Origin: Paractinoplanes toevensis | GTDB taxonomy: Bacteria > Actinomycetota > Actinomycetes > Mycobacteriales > Micromonosporaceae | Length of the DNA stretch: 64,000 bases | Assembly (NCBI RefSeq): GCF_018332695.1 | Contig: NZ_BOQN01000052.1 | Span: 95,693 to 159,692, forward strand | Direction: 5' to 3' | Part shown: positions 24,740 through 34,160 of the stretch, piece after piece | Position numbering within the stretch: position 1 is the first letter of the stretch | Layout: the number at the start of each line of letters is the position of its first letter | Translations under genes and position numbers: made by a program | Notes under the pieces: model-generated | Told to the model about the DNA's origin: nothing | What the model saw: only the letters and a program-made list of their open reading frames with translations | Database searches by the model: none

Positions 24740-25716
24740 CCCACGGCTCCGGACGGGCCCTGCTGGCCGGGGGCCGCCGTCGGCAGGTCGGGGCCGGGCA
24801 CGGCGATGGTCTCGTCGCCGCGCAGGCCCTTGCGGATCTCGATCACCTTGCCGTCGGTGAGGCCGAGGGTGACGTCGACGGTCTTGCGGGTGCGGTCCTC
24901 GCCGACCACGTCGACCTTGCCCTTGCCCTGGATGCCGGCGACCGCTTCCACCGGCAGGACGAGGACGTGCGAGGCCTTCGCGGTGACCACGTCGAGGGTG
25001 ACCGACGCGCCGTTGATGAGCTTGATCTCCTCGGGGGCGGTGCAGACCAGCTGCAGGCCGGTCGGTTCCGAGCCGGCCGGTGCCGAGTCGCCTTCCGGAA
25101 CGGGGGCACTGGGGGCGCCGGACGGAGCCGGGCTGGGCGGCGGCGGTTCCGGGATGGTCCCGGCCGGCAGGGCGGCGATCGTGCCGAGGGCGGTGCACTC
25201 GAACGGGCCGGGCCCGTTGGTGATCTGCCCGCGGACGGTCTTGACCGCGCCGGCGATCCGGTAGGCCTGGGCGCTGTCGATGTCGGCGACGATGCCGTAC
25301 CCGGCGTAGCGGGCGGAGACGACCGGCATCCCGGCGGTCACGTCGGAGCGGTCGTCCAACAGCCGGCCGGCCAGGATCGAGTCCTTCGGGATCTCGACCC
25401 GGCGGGGCACCCCGTCGTTCCAGATCGACGCCACCCAGATCGGCCGGGTCGACGCGGTCTTGGACGGCTGCCGGTCCACGTACCGCAGTTCGCCGTCGAC
25501 CGGCGCGACGATGCCGAAGACCGGGTTGATGGTGACCTTCCCGGCCAGGCTGATCTGGTTGGTGAGGTCCTGCCGGGTCGGCTTCACCGTGGTCACGACC
25601 GTGCCGCGCGCTTCCAGGCCGGGTGTCTGCGCCGCCTCACCGGACGAGCTGCACCCGCAGAGTACGGCGCCCGCCGCCACCAGCACACCCACCCGGGCAA
25701 GCCTGCCTCTGTCCAC
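24736..25716 (-). CDS. Lipoprotein efflux adaptor (HlyD/MacA-like)
   Basis: 326 aa. Signal peptide with lipobox VLCGC (Cys about residue 21), then an adaptor-like body: VKPTRQDLTNQISLAGKV and IVAPVDGELRYV (barrel/lipoyl half), a peptidoglycan-binding-like middle, a Pro/Ala/Ser-rich linker (about 190-215), and a C-terminal GLTDGKVIEIRKGL...DETIAVPG membrane-proximal domain. GTG 25716 is chosen because GGAGGG lies about 9 nt upstream and the signal peptide begins there. First gene of the adaptor-ATPase-permease operon; it probably gates substrate access at the outer membrane face in this monoderm. Confidence 0.85.
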   Translation of the reverse strand: MDRGRLARVGVLVAAGAVLCGCSSSGEAAQTPGLEARGTVVTTVKPTRQDLTNQISLAGKVTINPVFGIVAPVDGELRYVDRQPSKTASTRPIWVASIWNDGVPRRVEIPKDSILAGRLLDDRSDVTAGMPVVSARYAGYGIVADIDSAQAYRIAGAVKTVRGQITNGPGPFECTALGTIAALPAGTIPEPPPPSPAPSGAPSAPVPEGDSAPAGSEPTGLQLVCTAPEEIKLINGASVTLDVVTAKASHVLVLPVEAVAGIQGKGKVDVVGEDRTRKTVDVTLGLTDGKVIEIRKGLRGDETIAVPGPDLPTAAPGQQGPSGAVG

Positions 25717-25938
25717 GGATCGTTCCCTCCGGTGAAGTCCCCAGCCGCCCGGCAGAAACCCGGAGAAGCCATGGATCATCGACGATCCGGCGCGGCGGAG
25801 CAGAGGTTACAGCGATCATGCAAGCCCCGAGGCCCGGCGCAGACGTGAAACACCGGCGAAACGGAGGGTTCTTACAGGTAGGCCCGGCATGCTCGAATGA
25901 GACCGGGGCCACACCGGGATCATGGAAGGAACGACGGC

Positions 25939-27486
25939 ATGCTCAACCTCTCCGTCCTGCTGGAGGACAGCGCTCGCAACTATCCGGAGCGGGTGGCGGT
26001 CGTCCTCGGGGAAACGCGGCTCACCTACGCCCAGGTCGACGCGGCGGCCAACCAGGTGGCCGGCCTGCTGGTCGAGCGGGGCATCCGGCCGGGTGACAAG
26101 GTCGCCCTCTCCTGCCCCAACCTGCCGTACTTCCCGGTGGTCTACTACGGCATCCTGAAGGCGGGTGCGGTGGTCGTCCCGCTGAACGTGCTGCTCAAGG
26201 GCCGCGAGATCGCGTACCACCTGGCCGACTCGGACGCCAAGGCCTACTTCTGCTTCCAGGGCACCCCGGAGTTGCCGATGGGCGCCGAGGGTCACGCCGG
26301 GTTCGAGCAGACCGACGGCTGCGAGCACTTCTTCCTGATCACCGCCGACCCGGCCGCGCCGAGCACGGTCGAGGGCGCCGAGACGCTCGGCCGGGGGATG
26401 AACGGCAGGCCGCCGGTGTTCGAGTCGGTGCTGCTGCCGGAGACCGACCCGGCCGTCATCCTCTACACCAGCGGCACGACCGGGCAGGCCAAGGGCGCCG
26501 AGCTGAGCCACTCCAACCTGATCCTCAACGCGCTCACCTGCAACCGGCTGTTCCGGAGCAGCCCGGGCACCGACACGCACCTGCTGGTGCTGCCGCTGTT
26601 CCACTCGTTCGGCTCGACGGTGAACATGAACGCCGGTTTCGCCACCGCCTCGACGCTGGTGCTGTTGCCCCGGTTCGACGCGGCCGCCGCCGTGCAACTG
26701 CTGGAAAAGGAGAACGTGACGTTCTTCGCGGGCGTGCCGACGATGTACTGGGGGCTGCTCAACGCGCTCACCGAGGGCGTCGACGTCGAGCGGATCGCGA
26801 GCAACATGCGGGTCGCCGTGGCCGGCGGGTCCAGCCTGCCGGTCGAGATCATCAAAGCGGTCAAGGAACGCTTCGGGGTGACCATCCTCGAGGGGTACGG
26901 CCTGTCCGAGACCTCGCCGGTGGCCACGTTCAGCGACCCGAACAGCGAGCCCCGCCCGGGTTCGATCGGCATTCCGATCTGGGGTGTCGAGGTGAAGCTG
27001 ATCGACGAGCAGTGGAACACCATCGACGGCGTCGACGAGATCGGCGAGATCGCGATCCGCGGCCACAACATCATGCGCGGCTACTACGGGCGGCCGGAGG
27101 CGACCGCCGAGGTCATCAAGGATGGCTGGTTCCGCAGCGGTGACCTGGGCCGGCGCGACAAGGACGGCTTCTACTACATCGTCGACCGGGCCAAAGACAT
27201 GATCATCCGGGGTGGCTTCAACGTCTATCCGCGGGAGATCGAGGAGGTCCTGATGACGCACGAGGCGGTCTCCCTGGCCGCGGTCATCGGGGTGCCGCAC
27301 CCGAGTCACGGCGAGGAGGTCAAGGCGTTCGTGATCCTCAACCAGGGCGCCACGGTCACCGAGGACGAGCTCGTGGCCTGGGGCAAGGAGCAGATGGCGG
27401 CGTACAAATACCCCCGCGTCGTCGCCATCGTCGAGTCGCTGCCGATGACGGCCACCGGAAAGCTGCTCAAGCGCGCGCTGAGCTAA
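25939..27486 (+). CDS. Long-chain acyl-CoA ligase (ANL superfamily)
   Basis: 515 aa AMP-forming acyl-CoA synthetase. Motifs in order: ILYTSGTTGQAKGAELSH (P-loop, about 175-192), GYGLSETSPVATF (A5), DGWFRSGDLGRRDKDG (A7), and DRAKDMIIRGGFNVYP (A8). The catalytic Lys lies in TATGKLLKRAL at the C-terminus. The length and 'linker-L' architecture fit fatty-acid CoA ligases. ATG chosen for GGAAGGA about 9 nt upstream. It stands alone, divergent from the MacAB-like operon and followed by a strong hairpin. Confidence 0.94.
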   Translation: MLNLSVLLEDSARNYPERVAVVLGETRLTYAQVDAAANQVAGLLVERGIRPGDKVALSCPNLPYFPVVYYGILKAGAVVVPLNVLLKGREIAYHLADSDAKAYFCFQGTPELPMGAEGHAGFEQTDGCEHFFLITADPAAPSTVEGAETLGRGMNGRPPVFESVLLPETDPAVILYTSGTTGQAKGAELSHSNLILNALTCNRLFRSSPGTDTHLLVLPLFHSFGSTVNMNAGFATASTLVLLPRFDAAAAVQLLEKENVTFFAGVPTMYWGLLNALTEGVDVERIASNMRVAVAGGSSLPVEIIKAVKERFGVTILEGYGLSETSPVATFSDPNSEPRPGSIGIPIWGVEVKLIDEQWNTIDGVDEIGEIAIRGHNIMRGYYGRPEATAEVIKDGWFRSGDLGRRDKDGFYYIVDRAKDMIIRGGFNVYPREIEEVLMTHEAVSLAAVIGVPHPSHGEEVKAFVILNQGATVTEDELVAWGKEQMAAYKYPRVVAIVESLPMTATGKLLKRALS

Positions 27487-27505
27487 GCACACACGGTCAG
27501 CCGGA

Positions 27506-27536
27506 GGCGCCCGGTGGGGGGACCCCGCCGGGCGCC
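27506..27536 (+). terminator. Strong hairpin after the acyl-CoA ligase gene
   Basis: GGCGCCCGG (27506-27514) and CCGGGCGCC (27528-27536) form a perfect 9-bp stem, with a further GGGG/CCCC pairing inside the 13-nt loop. It sits 20 nt after the stop and insulates the PknG operon. Confidence 0.8.
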
Positions 27537-27612
27537 GCCCGTCCGTAGACTCGGCGCCTTGCGCGGATACCGCACAGTAGGACGGGCGGTGGCACGGCCC
27601 GACGGAGGAAGC

Positions 27613-28920
27613 TTGAGCACAGCCTTGGAGGCCCGGCCCACGCCGGCAACGCAGGTCAGAACGCGGACGGCAGGACGCGGCCCGGTCACGCGGCTGAAAG
27701 CGTTGCGGCGCACGTCGCCCGGCCGGCTTCAGCTGATGCTGGCCGCCCTGATCGGGCTGGGCCTGCTCACCGGTCTCCTGGCGGGCATCACCGGCCAGCA
27801 GGCGCAGGCCGGCACCACCGATCTCGGCAACCGCGCCCAGCCGCTGCTGGCCGAGGCCGAGACGATCTACGCCAACCTGGCCGACGCCGACACCACGGCG
27901 GCCCAGGCGTTCCTGGCCGGTGGCCTCGAACCGGCCACGCTCACCGACCGCTACAACGACGACCTGACCAGGGCGACCACCGCGCTCACCGAGGCGGCCC
28001 GGCTGACCCCGGAGGGCAGCGCGGCCGCCGAGTCGGTGCGGTCGATCTCGACCGGCCTGGCCCGCTACACCGCGCTGGTGGCCACGGCCCGGGCCGACAA
28101 CCGCCAGGGACTCCCGGTCGGATCGTCCTATCTGTCGTCCGCCTCGGAGCTCAACCGCACCACCCTGCTGCCCGAGGCGAAGAAGCTGTTCGACTCGGCG
28201 CAGCAGGAGGTCCGCGACGGGTACGGCGATGCGGCGGGCGGCTGGTGGTCGGGCTTCTTCGCGCTGCTGATCCTGGTCCTGCTCGGCGCCCTGCTGCTGG
28301 CCCAGCGGTACCTGAGCCGGCACACCCACCGCACGTTCAACGTTCCGCTGGTGGCCGCCACCGTCCTCACCCTTCTCCTCGGCTTCGGCACCGCCACCGT
28401 CCTGCTGACCCAGAACCGGCATCTCAACCAGGCCGAGGACACCGGCTCCACCCCGGTCGCGCAGCTCGCCGAGGCTCGCATCCTGGCCCTGCAGGAGCGC
28501 GGCGACGAGGCGCTGACCCTGGCCATGCACGGCAGCAGCGACGAACCCGAGAAACGCTGGCAGGCCGCGGACCCGCGGTTGCGCGCGGCCCTGAGCAACA
28601 CCTACCTGCCCGGCGCGACGTCGGGCAGCTACGACGCCTACGCCGCCGCCCACGAGCAGATCCGCAAGCTCGACGGGCAGGACGGCAACTACGACGGCGC
28701 GGTGAAACTGGCCGTCGGCAAGGACACCACGGCCAAGTTCGAGCAGGTCACCGCCGACCTCAGCACCGCGCTCGACCAGCGCAAGGACGCGTTCACCACG
28801 GAGATCGACAAGGCCGGTGGCGGCCTGGTCGTGCTGGCGATCCTCGGGCCCCTGGTGGCCCTGGCGATCTGCGCGCTGGCGTTCGCCGGCATCCGGGCCC
28901 GGCTGGAGGAGTACCGCTGA
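27613..28920 (+). CDS. glnX: GlnX-like membrane sensor
   Basis: 435 aa membrane protein with four TM helices at about 40-62, 212-233, 247-269 and 410-432, enclosing two extracytoplasmic helical domains. This topology, plus its position directly before a GlnH-like lipoprotein and PknG, matches mycobacterial GlnX, which relays amino-acid binding by GlnH to PknG. The TTG start is chosen because GGAGGAAG lies just upstream. An alternative is a leaderless TTG at 27559, 7 nt after TAGACT (27546-27551). First gene of a seven-gene operon. Function rests mainly on context. Confidence 0.8.
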   Translation: MSTALEARPTPATQVRTRTAGRGPVTRLKALRRTSPGRLQLMLAALIGLGLLTGLLAGITGQQAQAGTTDLGNRAQPLLAEAETIYANLADADTTAAQAFLAGGLEPATLTDRYNDDLTRATTALTEAARLTPEGSAAAESVRSISTGLARYTALVATARADNRQGLPVGSSYLSSASELNRTTLLPEAKKLFDSAQQEVRDGYGDAAGGWWSGFFALLILVLLGALLLAQRYLSRHTHRTFNVPLVAATVLTLLLGFGTATVLLTQNRHLNQAEDTGSTPVAQLAEARILALQERGDEALTLAMHGSSDEPEKRWQAADPRLRAALSNTYLPGATSGSYDAYAAAHEQIRKLDGQDGNYDGAVKLAVGKDTTAKFEQVTADLSTALDQRKDAFTTEIDKAGGGLVVLAILGPLVALAICALAFAGIRARLEEYR

Positions 28921-29867
28921 TGCGCCGCACGATCACCACCCTCGCCACGGCCGCGCTGACCCTCGCGCTTGCCGCGTGTTCCGGCGACGCGTCCCCGCTG
29001 CCCGGCAGCACTGCCCAGCCGGCACCGGAGACCAGCACCTCGGCCGCCGCCCCGGACACCTCGTGCAACGCGCGGGCCAGCCTCCGGCCGTCCGGTGCAC
29101 TCCCCGAGCCGGGCAACATGCCGGCCGGCAGTTACATGGCCACGATCCAGAAGCGCGGCCGGCTCATCCTCGGCACCAGCCAGGACACCCTGCTGTTCTC
29201 CTCCCGCAACCCGTTCAACGGCCAGGTCGAGGGCTTCGACGTGGATATGGGCCGGCAGCTCGCCCAGGCGATCTTCGGCGACCCGAACAAACTGCAGATC
29301 AAGGTCATCGGGTACGACAAGCGGGTGAGCTCGGTGCGGGACGGCGACGTCGACGTCGTCGCCGACACGATGACCGCGAACTGCTCCCGGTGGAAGGACG
29401 TCAACTTCTCCACCATCTACTACGAGGCCGGCCAGCGCGTACTCGTCTCGAAGGACTCGAAGGCGACGAAGATCGAGGACCTCGGCGGCAAGAAGGTCTG
29501 CTCGGCGGCCGGTTCCACGTCGTTCCTCAACATCCAGGCCGTGACGACGAAGCCGATCGCGGTGGCGAAACCGGCCTTCGGCGACTGCCTGGTGGCGTTC
29601 CAGCAGAACGAGGTCGACGCGATCTCCACCGACGACACCATCCTGGCCGGCATGGCCGCCCAGGACCCGTACGCCAAGGTGGTGGGGGAGAAATTCACCG
29701 AGGAGCCGTACGGCATGGCTCTGTCGCAGAACTATCCCGAGTTCACCCGGTTCGTGAACGCGGTGCTGGAGAAGAACCGGGCCAACGGCACCTGGACCGC
29801 CACGTACAACAAATGGCTGGGCAGTTTCGGCGCGGCCCCGAAGCCGCCGGCGGCGCAGTACCGATGA
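28920..29867 (+). CDS. glnH: GlnH-like amino-acid-binding lipoprotein
   Basis: 315 aa periplasmic-binding-protein family 3 lipoprotein. Signal peptide with lipobox LAAC (Cys about 20), a short Pro/Ser/Thr linker, then the SBP_bac_3 domain: GRLILGTSQDTLLFSSRNP, VEGFDVDMGRQLA, DVVADTMTANCSRW. No permease or ATPase gene follows. Like mycobacterial GlnH, it probably senses Asp/Asn/Glu/Gln rather than importing them, signalling through GlnX. Its ATG overlaps the glnX stop (TGATG) and its stop overlaps the next start. Confidence 0.9.
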   Translation: MRRTITTLATAALTLALAACSGDASPLPGSTAQPAPETSTSAAAPDTSCNARASLRPSGALPEPGNMPAGSYMATIQKRGRLILGTSQDTLLFSSRNPFNGQVEGFDVDMGRQLAQAIFGDPNKLQIKVIGYDKRVSSVRDGDVDVVADTMTANCSRWKDVNFSTIYYEAGQRVLVSKDSKATKIEDLGGKKVCSAAGSTSFLNIQAVTTKPIAVAKPAFGDCLVAFQQNEVDAISTDDTILAGMAAQDPYAKVVGEKFTEEPYGMALSQNYPEFTRFVNAVLEKNRANGTWTATYNKWLGSFGAAPKPPAAQYR

Positions 29868-31048
29868 CCGACCTCGCGCCGGCCGACGCCGAGCTGCTCC
29901 GCCTCGAGACGGCCCTGACCGCGATAGCCGCGAACCTGGTCGATCTGGACGACAACCCGGCCCGCAAAGATCTGGACAAGACCCGGCTCACCGGAAAAAC
30001 GGCCGCCGAATGGGCCGACGCCACCGACGCGCTGACCCAGCTGTGGGACGGCTACCGCATGCTCACCGAGCTCACCGGCCAGGCGCGGCAGAAGCGGGAC
30101 CAGCGCAAACTCAGCGAGACCGAACGCGCCGAGCTGAAGCACCAGGTGCTCGGCCGGTCGATCACGCTGTCCACGACGACCGTTCCGCTGGCCCAGCGCG
30201 GCCTGCTCGGCAACAGCCAGGTGCACACCACCTGCTCCCCGGCCGAGCTGCTGTCGGCGATGGAGGCCGCGTTCCGCACCGCGGTGTCGGTGGTGACCCA
30301 GGCCGGCGACGTGTGGCAACGGCTGCTCCCGGCCGCCGCCGACGCGACCGCGGCGGTGGACAACGTGCGGGTGCTGGTCCGGCTGGCCGGCAGCGGCACG
30401 GCCACGATCGACGAGGCCGACCGGCGGCTCGGCGCCTTCACCAAGACCCTCGCGAGCGATCCGCTCGGCGTGGACCCGGCCGAGCTGGACGCCGTACGCT
30501 CCCTGGTCGCCCGGGCCGACGCCGAGCGCACCTCGGTCGCCGAGCTGCGGGATTCCCTCACCCAGCGGCTGGCCGACGCCCGCCGCCTGGCCGCCGAGCT
30601 CACCGAGGCGGCGAACGCCGCCGGCAAGGCGGCGGAGGCCGCGGCGGACCGCTTCCGGGATCAGGACATCCGGACGGTACGCGGACCGGACCTGCGCCCG
30701 GATCTGGCCGCCATCGACGCGCTGGCCGCGGCCGGGCACTGGCCGTTGATCGGGGCCAAGCTGGCCGACTGGACCCGCCGCGCCCGGGAACGCCTGGCCG
30801 GTTTGCACCAGGCCGCCGCGCACAACACCGGCCTGCTGAGCACCCGCAACGAGCTGCGCGGACGCCTCGACGCCTACCAGGCGAAGGCGCTGCGCCGCGG
30901 CCTCGGCGAAAGTACCGAGCTGACTCCCCTGGCCGAGAAGGCCCGCACTGCGTTATACACGGCACCATGTGATCTTGAGGCGGCCCGCGCGGCCGTCAAC
31001 GCCTACCAGGATGCGCTCACCGCCACGATCGCGAGGGAAGGCCGATGA
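29864..31048 (+). CDS. Helical/coiled-coil protein of the PknG operon
   Basis: 394 aa cytosolic protein with no signal or TM. It is almost wholly alpha-helical and Ala/Arg/Glu/Leu-rich, with a central amphipathic region (about 190-270, SLTQRLADARRLAAELTEAA) likely to form coiled coil. A conserved-looking segment is LGRSITLSTTTVPLAQRGLL. I do not recognise the family. It is absent from the mycobacterial glnX-glnH-pknG locus as I know it. ATGA overlaps at both ends tie its dosage to GlnH and PknG, so an adaptor role is plausible (inference). Confidence 0.8.
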   Translation: MTDLAPADAELLRLETALTAIAANLVDLDDNPARKDLDKTRLTGKTAAEWADATDALTQLWDGYRMLTELTGQARQKRDQRKLSETERAELKHQVLGRSITLSTTTVPLAQRGLLGNSQVHTTCSPAELLSAMEAAFRTAVSVVTQAGDVWQRLLPAAADATAAVDNVRVLVRLAGSGTATIDEADRRLGAFTKTLASDPLGVDPAELDAVRSLVARADAERTSVAELRDSLTQRLADARRLAAELTEAANAAGKAAEAAADRFRDQDIRTVRGPDLRPDLAAIDALAAAGHWPLIGAKLADWTRRARERLAGLHQAAAHNTGLLSTRNELRGRLDAYQAKALRRGLGESTELTPLAEKARTALYTAPCDLEAARAAVNAYQDALTATIAREGR

Positions 31049-33204
31049 AGTGCGAACGTGACTGTCCCGGAACCATCGAGGACGGCTACTGCGACACGTG
31101 CGGGATGGCTCCGGCGGCCGGGGTGAAAACCGCCACCCGGGCTACCGCTCCTTCACAGCGGACGGCGGCGCTGTCCACCCGTACCGGAGGAAGCGGCCGG
31201 ACCGGCAGCTCCCGCACCGGATCGCGGCGCCGCCGGTTCGGCGGCGGCCTGGTCGACGTCGTCCCGATCGTGCAGGCCGACCCGGCCACCGCCGTGATGG
31301 CGAAGGCCGAGGTCCCCGAGGAGAAGCGCTACTGCGCGAAGTGCGGCAACCCGGTCGGCCGGGCCCGCGGCGACCGCGAGGGGCGTACCTCCGGCTTCTG
31401 CCCGTCCTGCGGCGAGGGGTTCAACTTCACCCCGAAGCTGGTCAAGGGCGACCTGGTCGGCGGGCAATATGAGGTGGTCGGCGCCCTCGCACACGGCGGT
31501 CTTGGCTGGATCTACCTGGCCGTCGACAAGAACGTCTCGGACCGCTGGGTGGTGCTCAAGGGCCTGCTGAACTCCGGCGACGAGGACGCCCTGGCGGCCG
31601 CGGTGGCCGAGCGGCGGTTCCTGGCCGAAGTCGAGCACCCGGCGATCGTCAAGATCTACAACTTCGTCGAGCACGACGGCGCCGGCTACATCGTGATGGA
31701 GTATGTCGGCGGGCAGTCACTCAAGGACATGCTCAAGAAGCGCCGGCCCGAGCCGCTGCCGGTCGACCAGGCGCTCGCGTTCGTCCTGGAGATCATGCCG
31801 GCGTTCGGCTACCTGCACGACCGCGGGCTGATCTTCTGCGACTTCAAGCCGGACAACGTGATCCAGTCCGGTGACCAGATGAAGCTGATCGACCTCGGCG
31901 GTGTCGTGCACATCGACGACATGGACGCGGCGCTTTACGGCACCGTCGGTTACCAGGCGCCGGAGATGGCCACCGACGGCCCGTCGATCGCCTCCGACAT
32001 CTTCACCATCGGCCGCACCCTGGCCGTGCTCACCACCGACTTCCGGGGTTACCAGAGCACGTTCAAGGACAGCCTGCCGGAGCGCGGCGAATTCGAGGTC
32101 TACCAGCGCTACGAGTCGTTCTACCGGCTGCTGCAGCGGGCCACCATGCTCAGCCCGGCCGAGCGGTTCGTCGACTCCGGCGAGATGACCGACCAGATGC
32201 TCGGCGTCCTGCGCCAGGTGCTCGCGGCCGCCGACGGCAAGCCGCGGCCGAGCACCTCGCGACTGTTCACCGGCGAGCTGCGCACCGATCTGAAGGCGGA
32301 CCTCCCGCGCTGGCAGGACCTGCCCACCCCGATGATCGACCTGACCGACCCGGCCGCCGCGTTCCTGGCCTCGGTCACCGTCACCGACCCGGCCGAGGTG
32401 CTCGCGCTGCTGGCGAACGCGCCCGAGGACACCGTCGAGGTCCGGCTGCGGGAACTGCGCGCCCACATCGACCTGGGGGTGCGCGACAACGACCTCGGCC
32501 CGGCCGCGGCCAAGCGGGACGAACTGCTCGCGTCGGACGGTGCCGACTGGCGGGTCGCCTGGTACGACGGCCTGCTCGCGCTCGCGAACGAGCGCTACGA
32601 CCAGGCGCGGCAGCGGTTCGACGCGGTGTACTCGGCGCTGCCCGGCGAACTCGCCCCGCAGCTCGCGATCGGGCTCACCCTCGAACTGGCCGGGGACCCG
32701 GCCGCGGCCGGTTACTACGACGTGGTCAGCCGCACCGACCCGGCGTACACGACGGCGGCGGCCGGGCTGGCCCGCTGCCGGCTCGGCGCCGGCGACCGCA
32801 GTGGCGCCGTCGAGGCGTACAACCGGGTGCCCGGCACCTCGTCGGCCTACCGCAGTTCGCAGGTCGGCGCGGTCCGCGCCCTGGTGCGGGCGCACCCGTC
32901 GGCCGCCGCCGACGTCACCTCGCTGGCCGCCGCCGCGGCCCTCATCGAACGCCTCGAGATCGAGGCGGCGCAGCTCGCCGCACTCCGCGCCGAGCTGCTC
33001 GAACAGGCCCTCCAGTCGGTGACCAGCGGCCGGGCGCTGCCGGCCGCCGTGCTCGGCCCGACCCGCAGCGGTGAGGTGCGCGAGCGCGACGTCCGGTTCG
33101 CCCTGGAGACCGCCTACCGCGAGATGGCCCAGGCCGCGCACGGCCCCGAACGGATCCGCCTGGTGGATCTCGCGAACGCGTCCCGCCCCCGGACGCGCAC
33201 GTAA
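31045..33204 (+). CDS. pknG: Serine/threonine protein kinase PknG
   Basis: 719 aa soluble PknG-type kinase. N-terminal Cys motifs (C3, C7, C16, C19) and a second zinc/rubredoxin-like pair (about C97/C100 and C120/C123) precede the kinase domain (about 140-390). The domain has glycine loop ALAHGGLGWIYLA, Lys172 in VVLKGL, catalytic loop GLIFCDFKPDNVI, LIDLGG in place of DFG, and YQAPEM. A C-terminal TPR-like region (about 450-640) matches PknG. In mycobacteria PknG phosphorylates the FHA protein GarA to control TCA/glutamate flux; here an FHA protein is encoded in the same operon. Coupled to the preceding gene by ATGA. Confidence 0.95.
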   Translation: MKCERDCPGTIEDGYCDTCGMAPAAGVKTATRATAPSQRTAALSTRTGGSGRTGSSRTGSRRRRFGGGLVDVVPIVQADPATAVMAKAEVPEEKRYCAKCGNPVGRARGDREGRTSGFCPSCGEGFNFTPKLVKGDLVGGQYEVVGALAHGGLGWIYLAVDKNVSDRWVVLKGLLNSGDEDALAAAVAERRFLAEVEHPAIVKIYNFVEHDGAGYIVMEYVGGQSLKDMLKKRRPEPLPVDQALAFVLEIMPAFGYLHDRGLIFCDFKPDNVIQSGDQMKLIDLGGVVHIDDMDAALYGTVGYQAPEMATDGPSIASDIFTIGRTLAVLTTDFRGYQSTFKDSLPERGEFEVYQRYESFYRLLQRATMLSPAERFVDSGEMTDQMLGVLRQVLAAADGKPRPSTSRLFTGELRTDLKADLPRWQDLPTPMIDLTDPAAAFLASVTVTDPAEVLALLANAPEDTVEVRLRELRAHIDLGVRDNDLGPAAAKRDELLASDGADWRVAWYDGLLALANERYDQARQRFDAVYSALPGELAPQLAIGLTLELAGDPAAAGYYDVVSRTDPAYTTAAAGLARCRLGAGDRSGAVEAYNRVPGTSSAYRSSQVGAVRALVRAHPSAAADVTSLAAAAALIERLEIEAAQLAALRAELLEQALQSVTSGRALPAAVLGPTRSGEVRERDVRFALETAYREMAQAAHGPERIRLVDLANASRPRTRT

Positions 33205-33219
33205 CTGGAACGAGGCACC

Positions 33220-34158
33220 ATGACGATGACGGACTGCGCCTCGTGCGCCGACGAGCGAGCCGCCGGCGCGGCGTTCTGCGAAGCCTGCGGGAACTCTCTC
33301 GCCGTCGCTGACCCTTGCCCGAACTGTGGCTACCCCGGCGGAGTAGGCGCCGACGGCTACTGCGAACGCTGCGGGATGCTGGCCGGCCGCCCCCGCGACC
33401 ACCTGGAGAGCGACTGCGGCGACATCGCCGCCGCCGTCACCGACCGCGGCCGGCGGCACCACCGCAACGAGGACGCCATGTGGCTGGCCGTCCGCGGCAC
33501 CGACGTCGACGTGGTGGTCAGCGACGGCGTCTCCGCGTCGTTCGACCCCGACGTCGCGTCCGAGGCCGCCGTCAACACCGCCGGCGCGCTGCTCGGCGCG
33601 GCACCCGACGTGGCCAAGGCCATCCTCGCCGCCAAGGACGCGGTCGCCGACCTCGTCAAGGACGGCGACCCGCGCCGGGCCGCGTCCAACCCGGCCTGCA
33701 CGATCGTGGTGGCGACCGTCCGGGGCACCGAGATCAACATCGGCTGGGTCGGTGACAGCCGGGCCTACTGGCTGCCCGCCGAAGGACCGGCCGAGCAACT
33801 CACCGAGGACGACTCGTGGGCCACCCACGCCATCTCGATGGGCGCCGACCCGGAGGCCGCGATGCGCGACCCGAAGGCGCACGCGATCACCGCGTGGCTC
33901 GGCGCCGACGCCGGGCCGGTGCAGCCGCGCACCGGCGCGTTCACCGTGATCGGCCCCGGTCACCTGATCCTGTGCAGCGACGGTCTGTGGAACTACCTCA
34001 CCGACCCGGCCGATTTCGGTGCCGTGGTGCGGGAGAGGTTGCGCGAGGGCGGCACTCTGATCGATGCCGCCCGCGGTCTGGCTTCGTTCGCGAACGAGGC
34101 CGGCGGCGCAGACAACATCACGGTCGCGCTCGTGCCCGTCAGCAATCTCAAGGAGTAG
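33220..34158 (+). CDS. PP2C-family Ser/Thr phosphatase with N-terminal zinc ribbons
   Basis: 312 aa. Two Cys-pair ribbons (CASCADER...FCEACG and CPNCGYPG...YCERCG, about 6-51) precede a PP2C domain (about 65-310): HRNEDAMWLAV, VVSDGVSASF, GWVGDSRAYW, LCSDGLWNYL and GADNITVAL supply the metal-binding Asp residues. It likely reverses phosphorylation by the upstream PknG. Shared Cys ribbons in kinase, phosphatase and FHA protein suggest a common docking or redox mechanism (inference). ATG follows GGAACGAGG. Confidence 0.92.
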   Translation: MTMTDCASCADERAAGAAFCEACGNSLAVADPCPNCGYPGGVGADGYCERCGMLAGRPRDHLESDCGDIAAAVTDRGRRHHRNEDAMWLAVRGTDVDVVVSDGVSASFDPDVASEAAVNTAGALLGAAPDVAKAILAAKDAVADLVKDGDPRRAASNPACTIVVATVRGTEINIGWVGDSRAYWLPAEGPAEQLTEDDSWATHAISMGADPEAAMRDPKAHAITAWLGADAGPVQPRTGAFTVIGPGHLILCSDGLWNYLTDPADFGAVVRERLREGGTLIDAARGLASFANEAGGADNITVALVPVSNLKE

Positions 34159-34160
34159 GA

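Noticed and set aside
25816..28653. 945-codon minus-strand open frame spanning the acyl-CoA ligase and glnX genes
   Set aside because: It covers two well-supported plus-strand genes and an intergenic hairpin; composition (Gly/Arg/His/Val runs) is that of an antisense shadow.
31717..33963. 748-codon minus-strand open frame opposite pknG and the PP2C gene
   Set aside because: Spans two real genes with intact catalytic motifs and has no protein-like domains itself.
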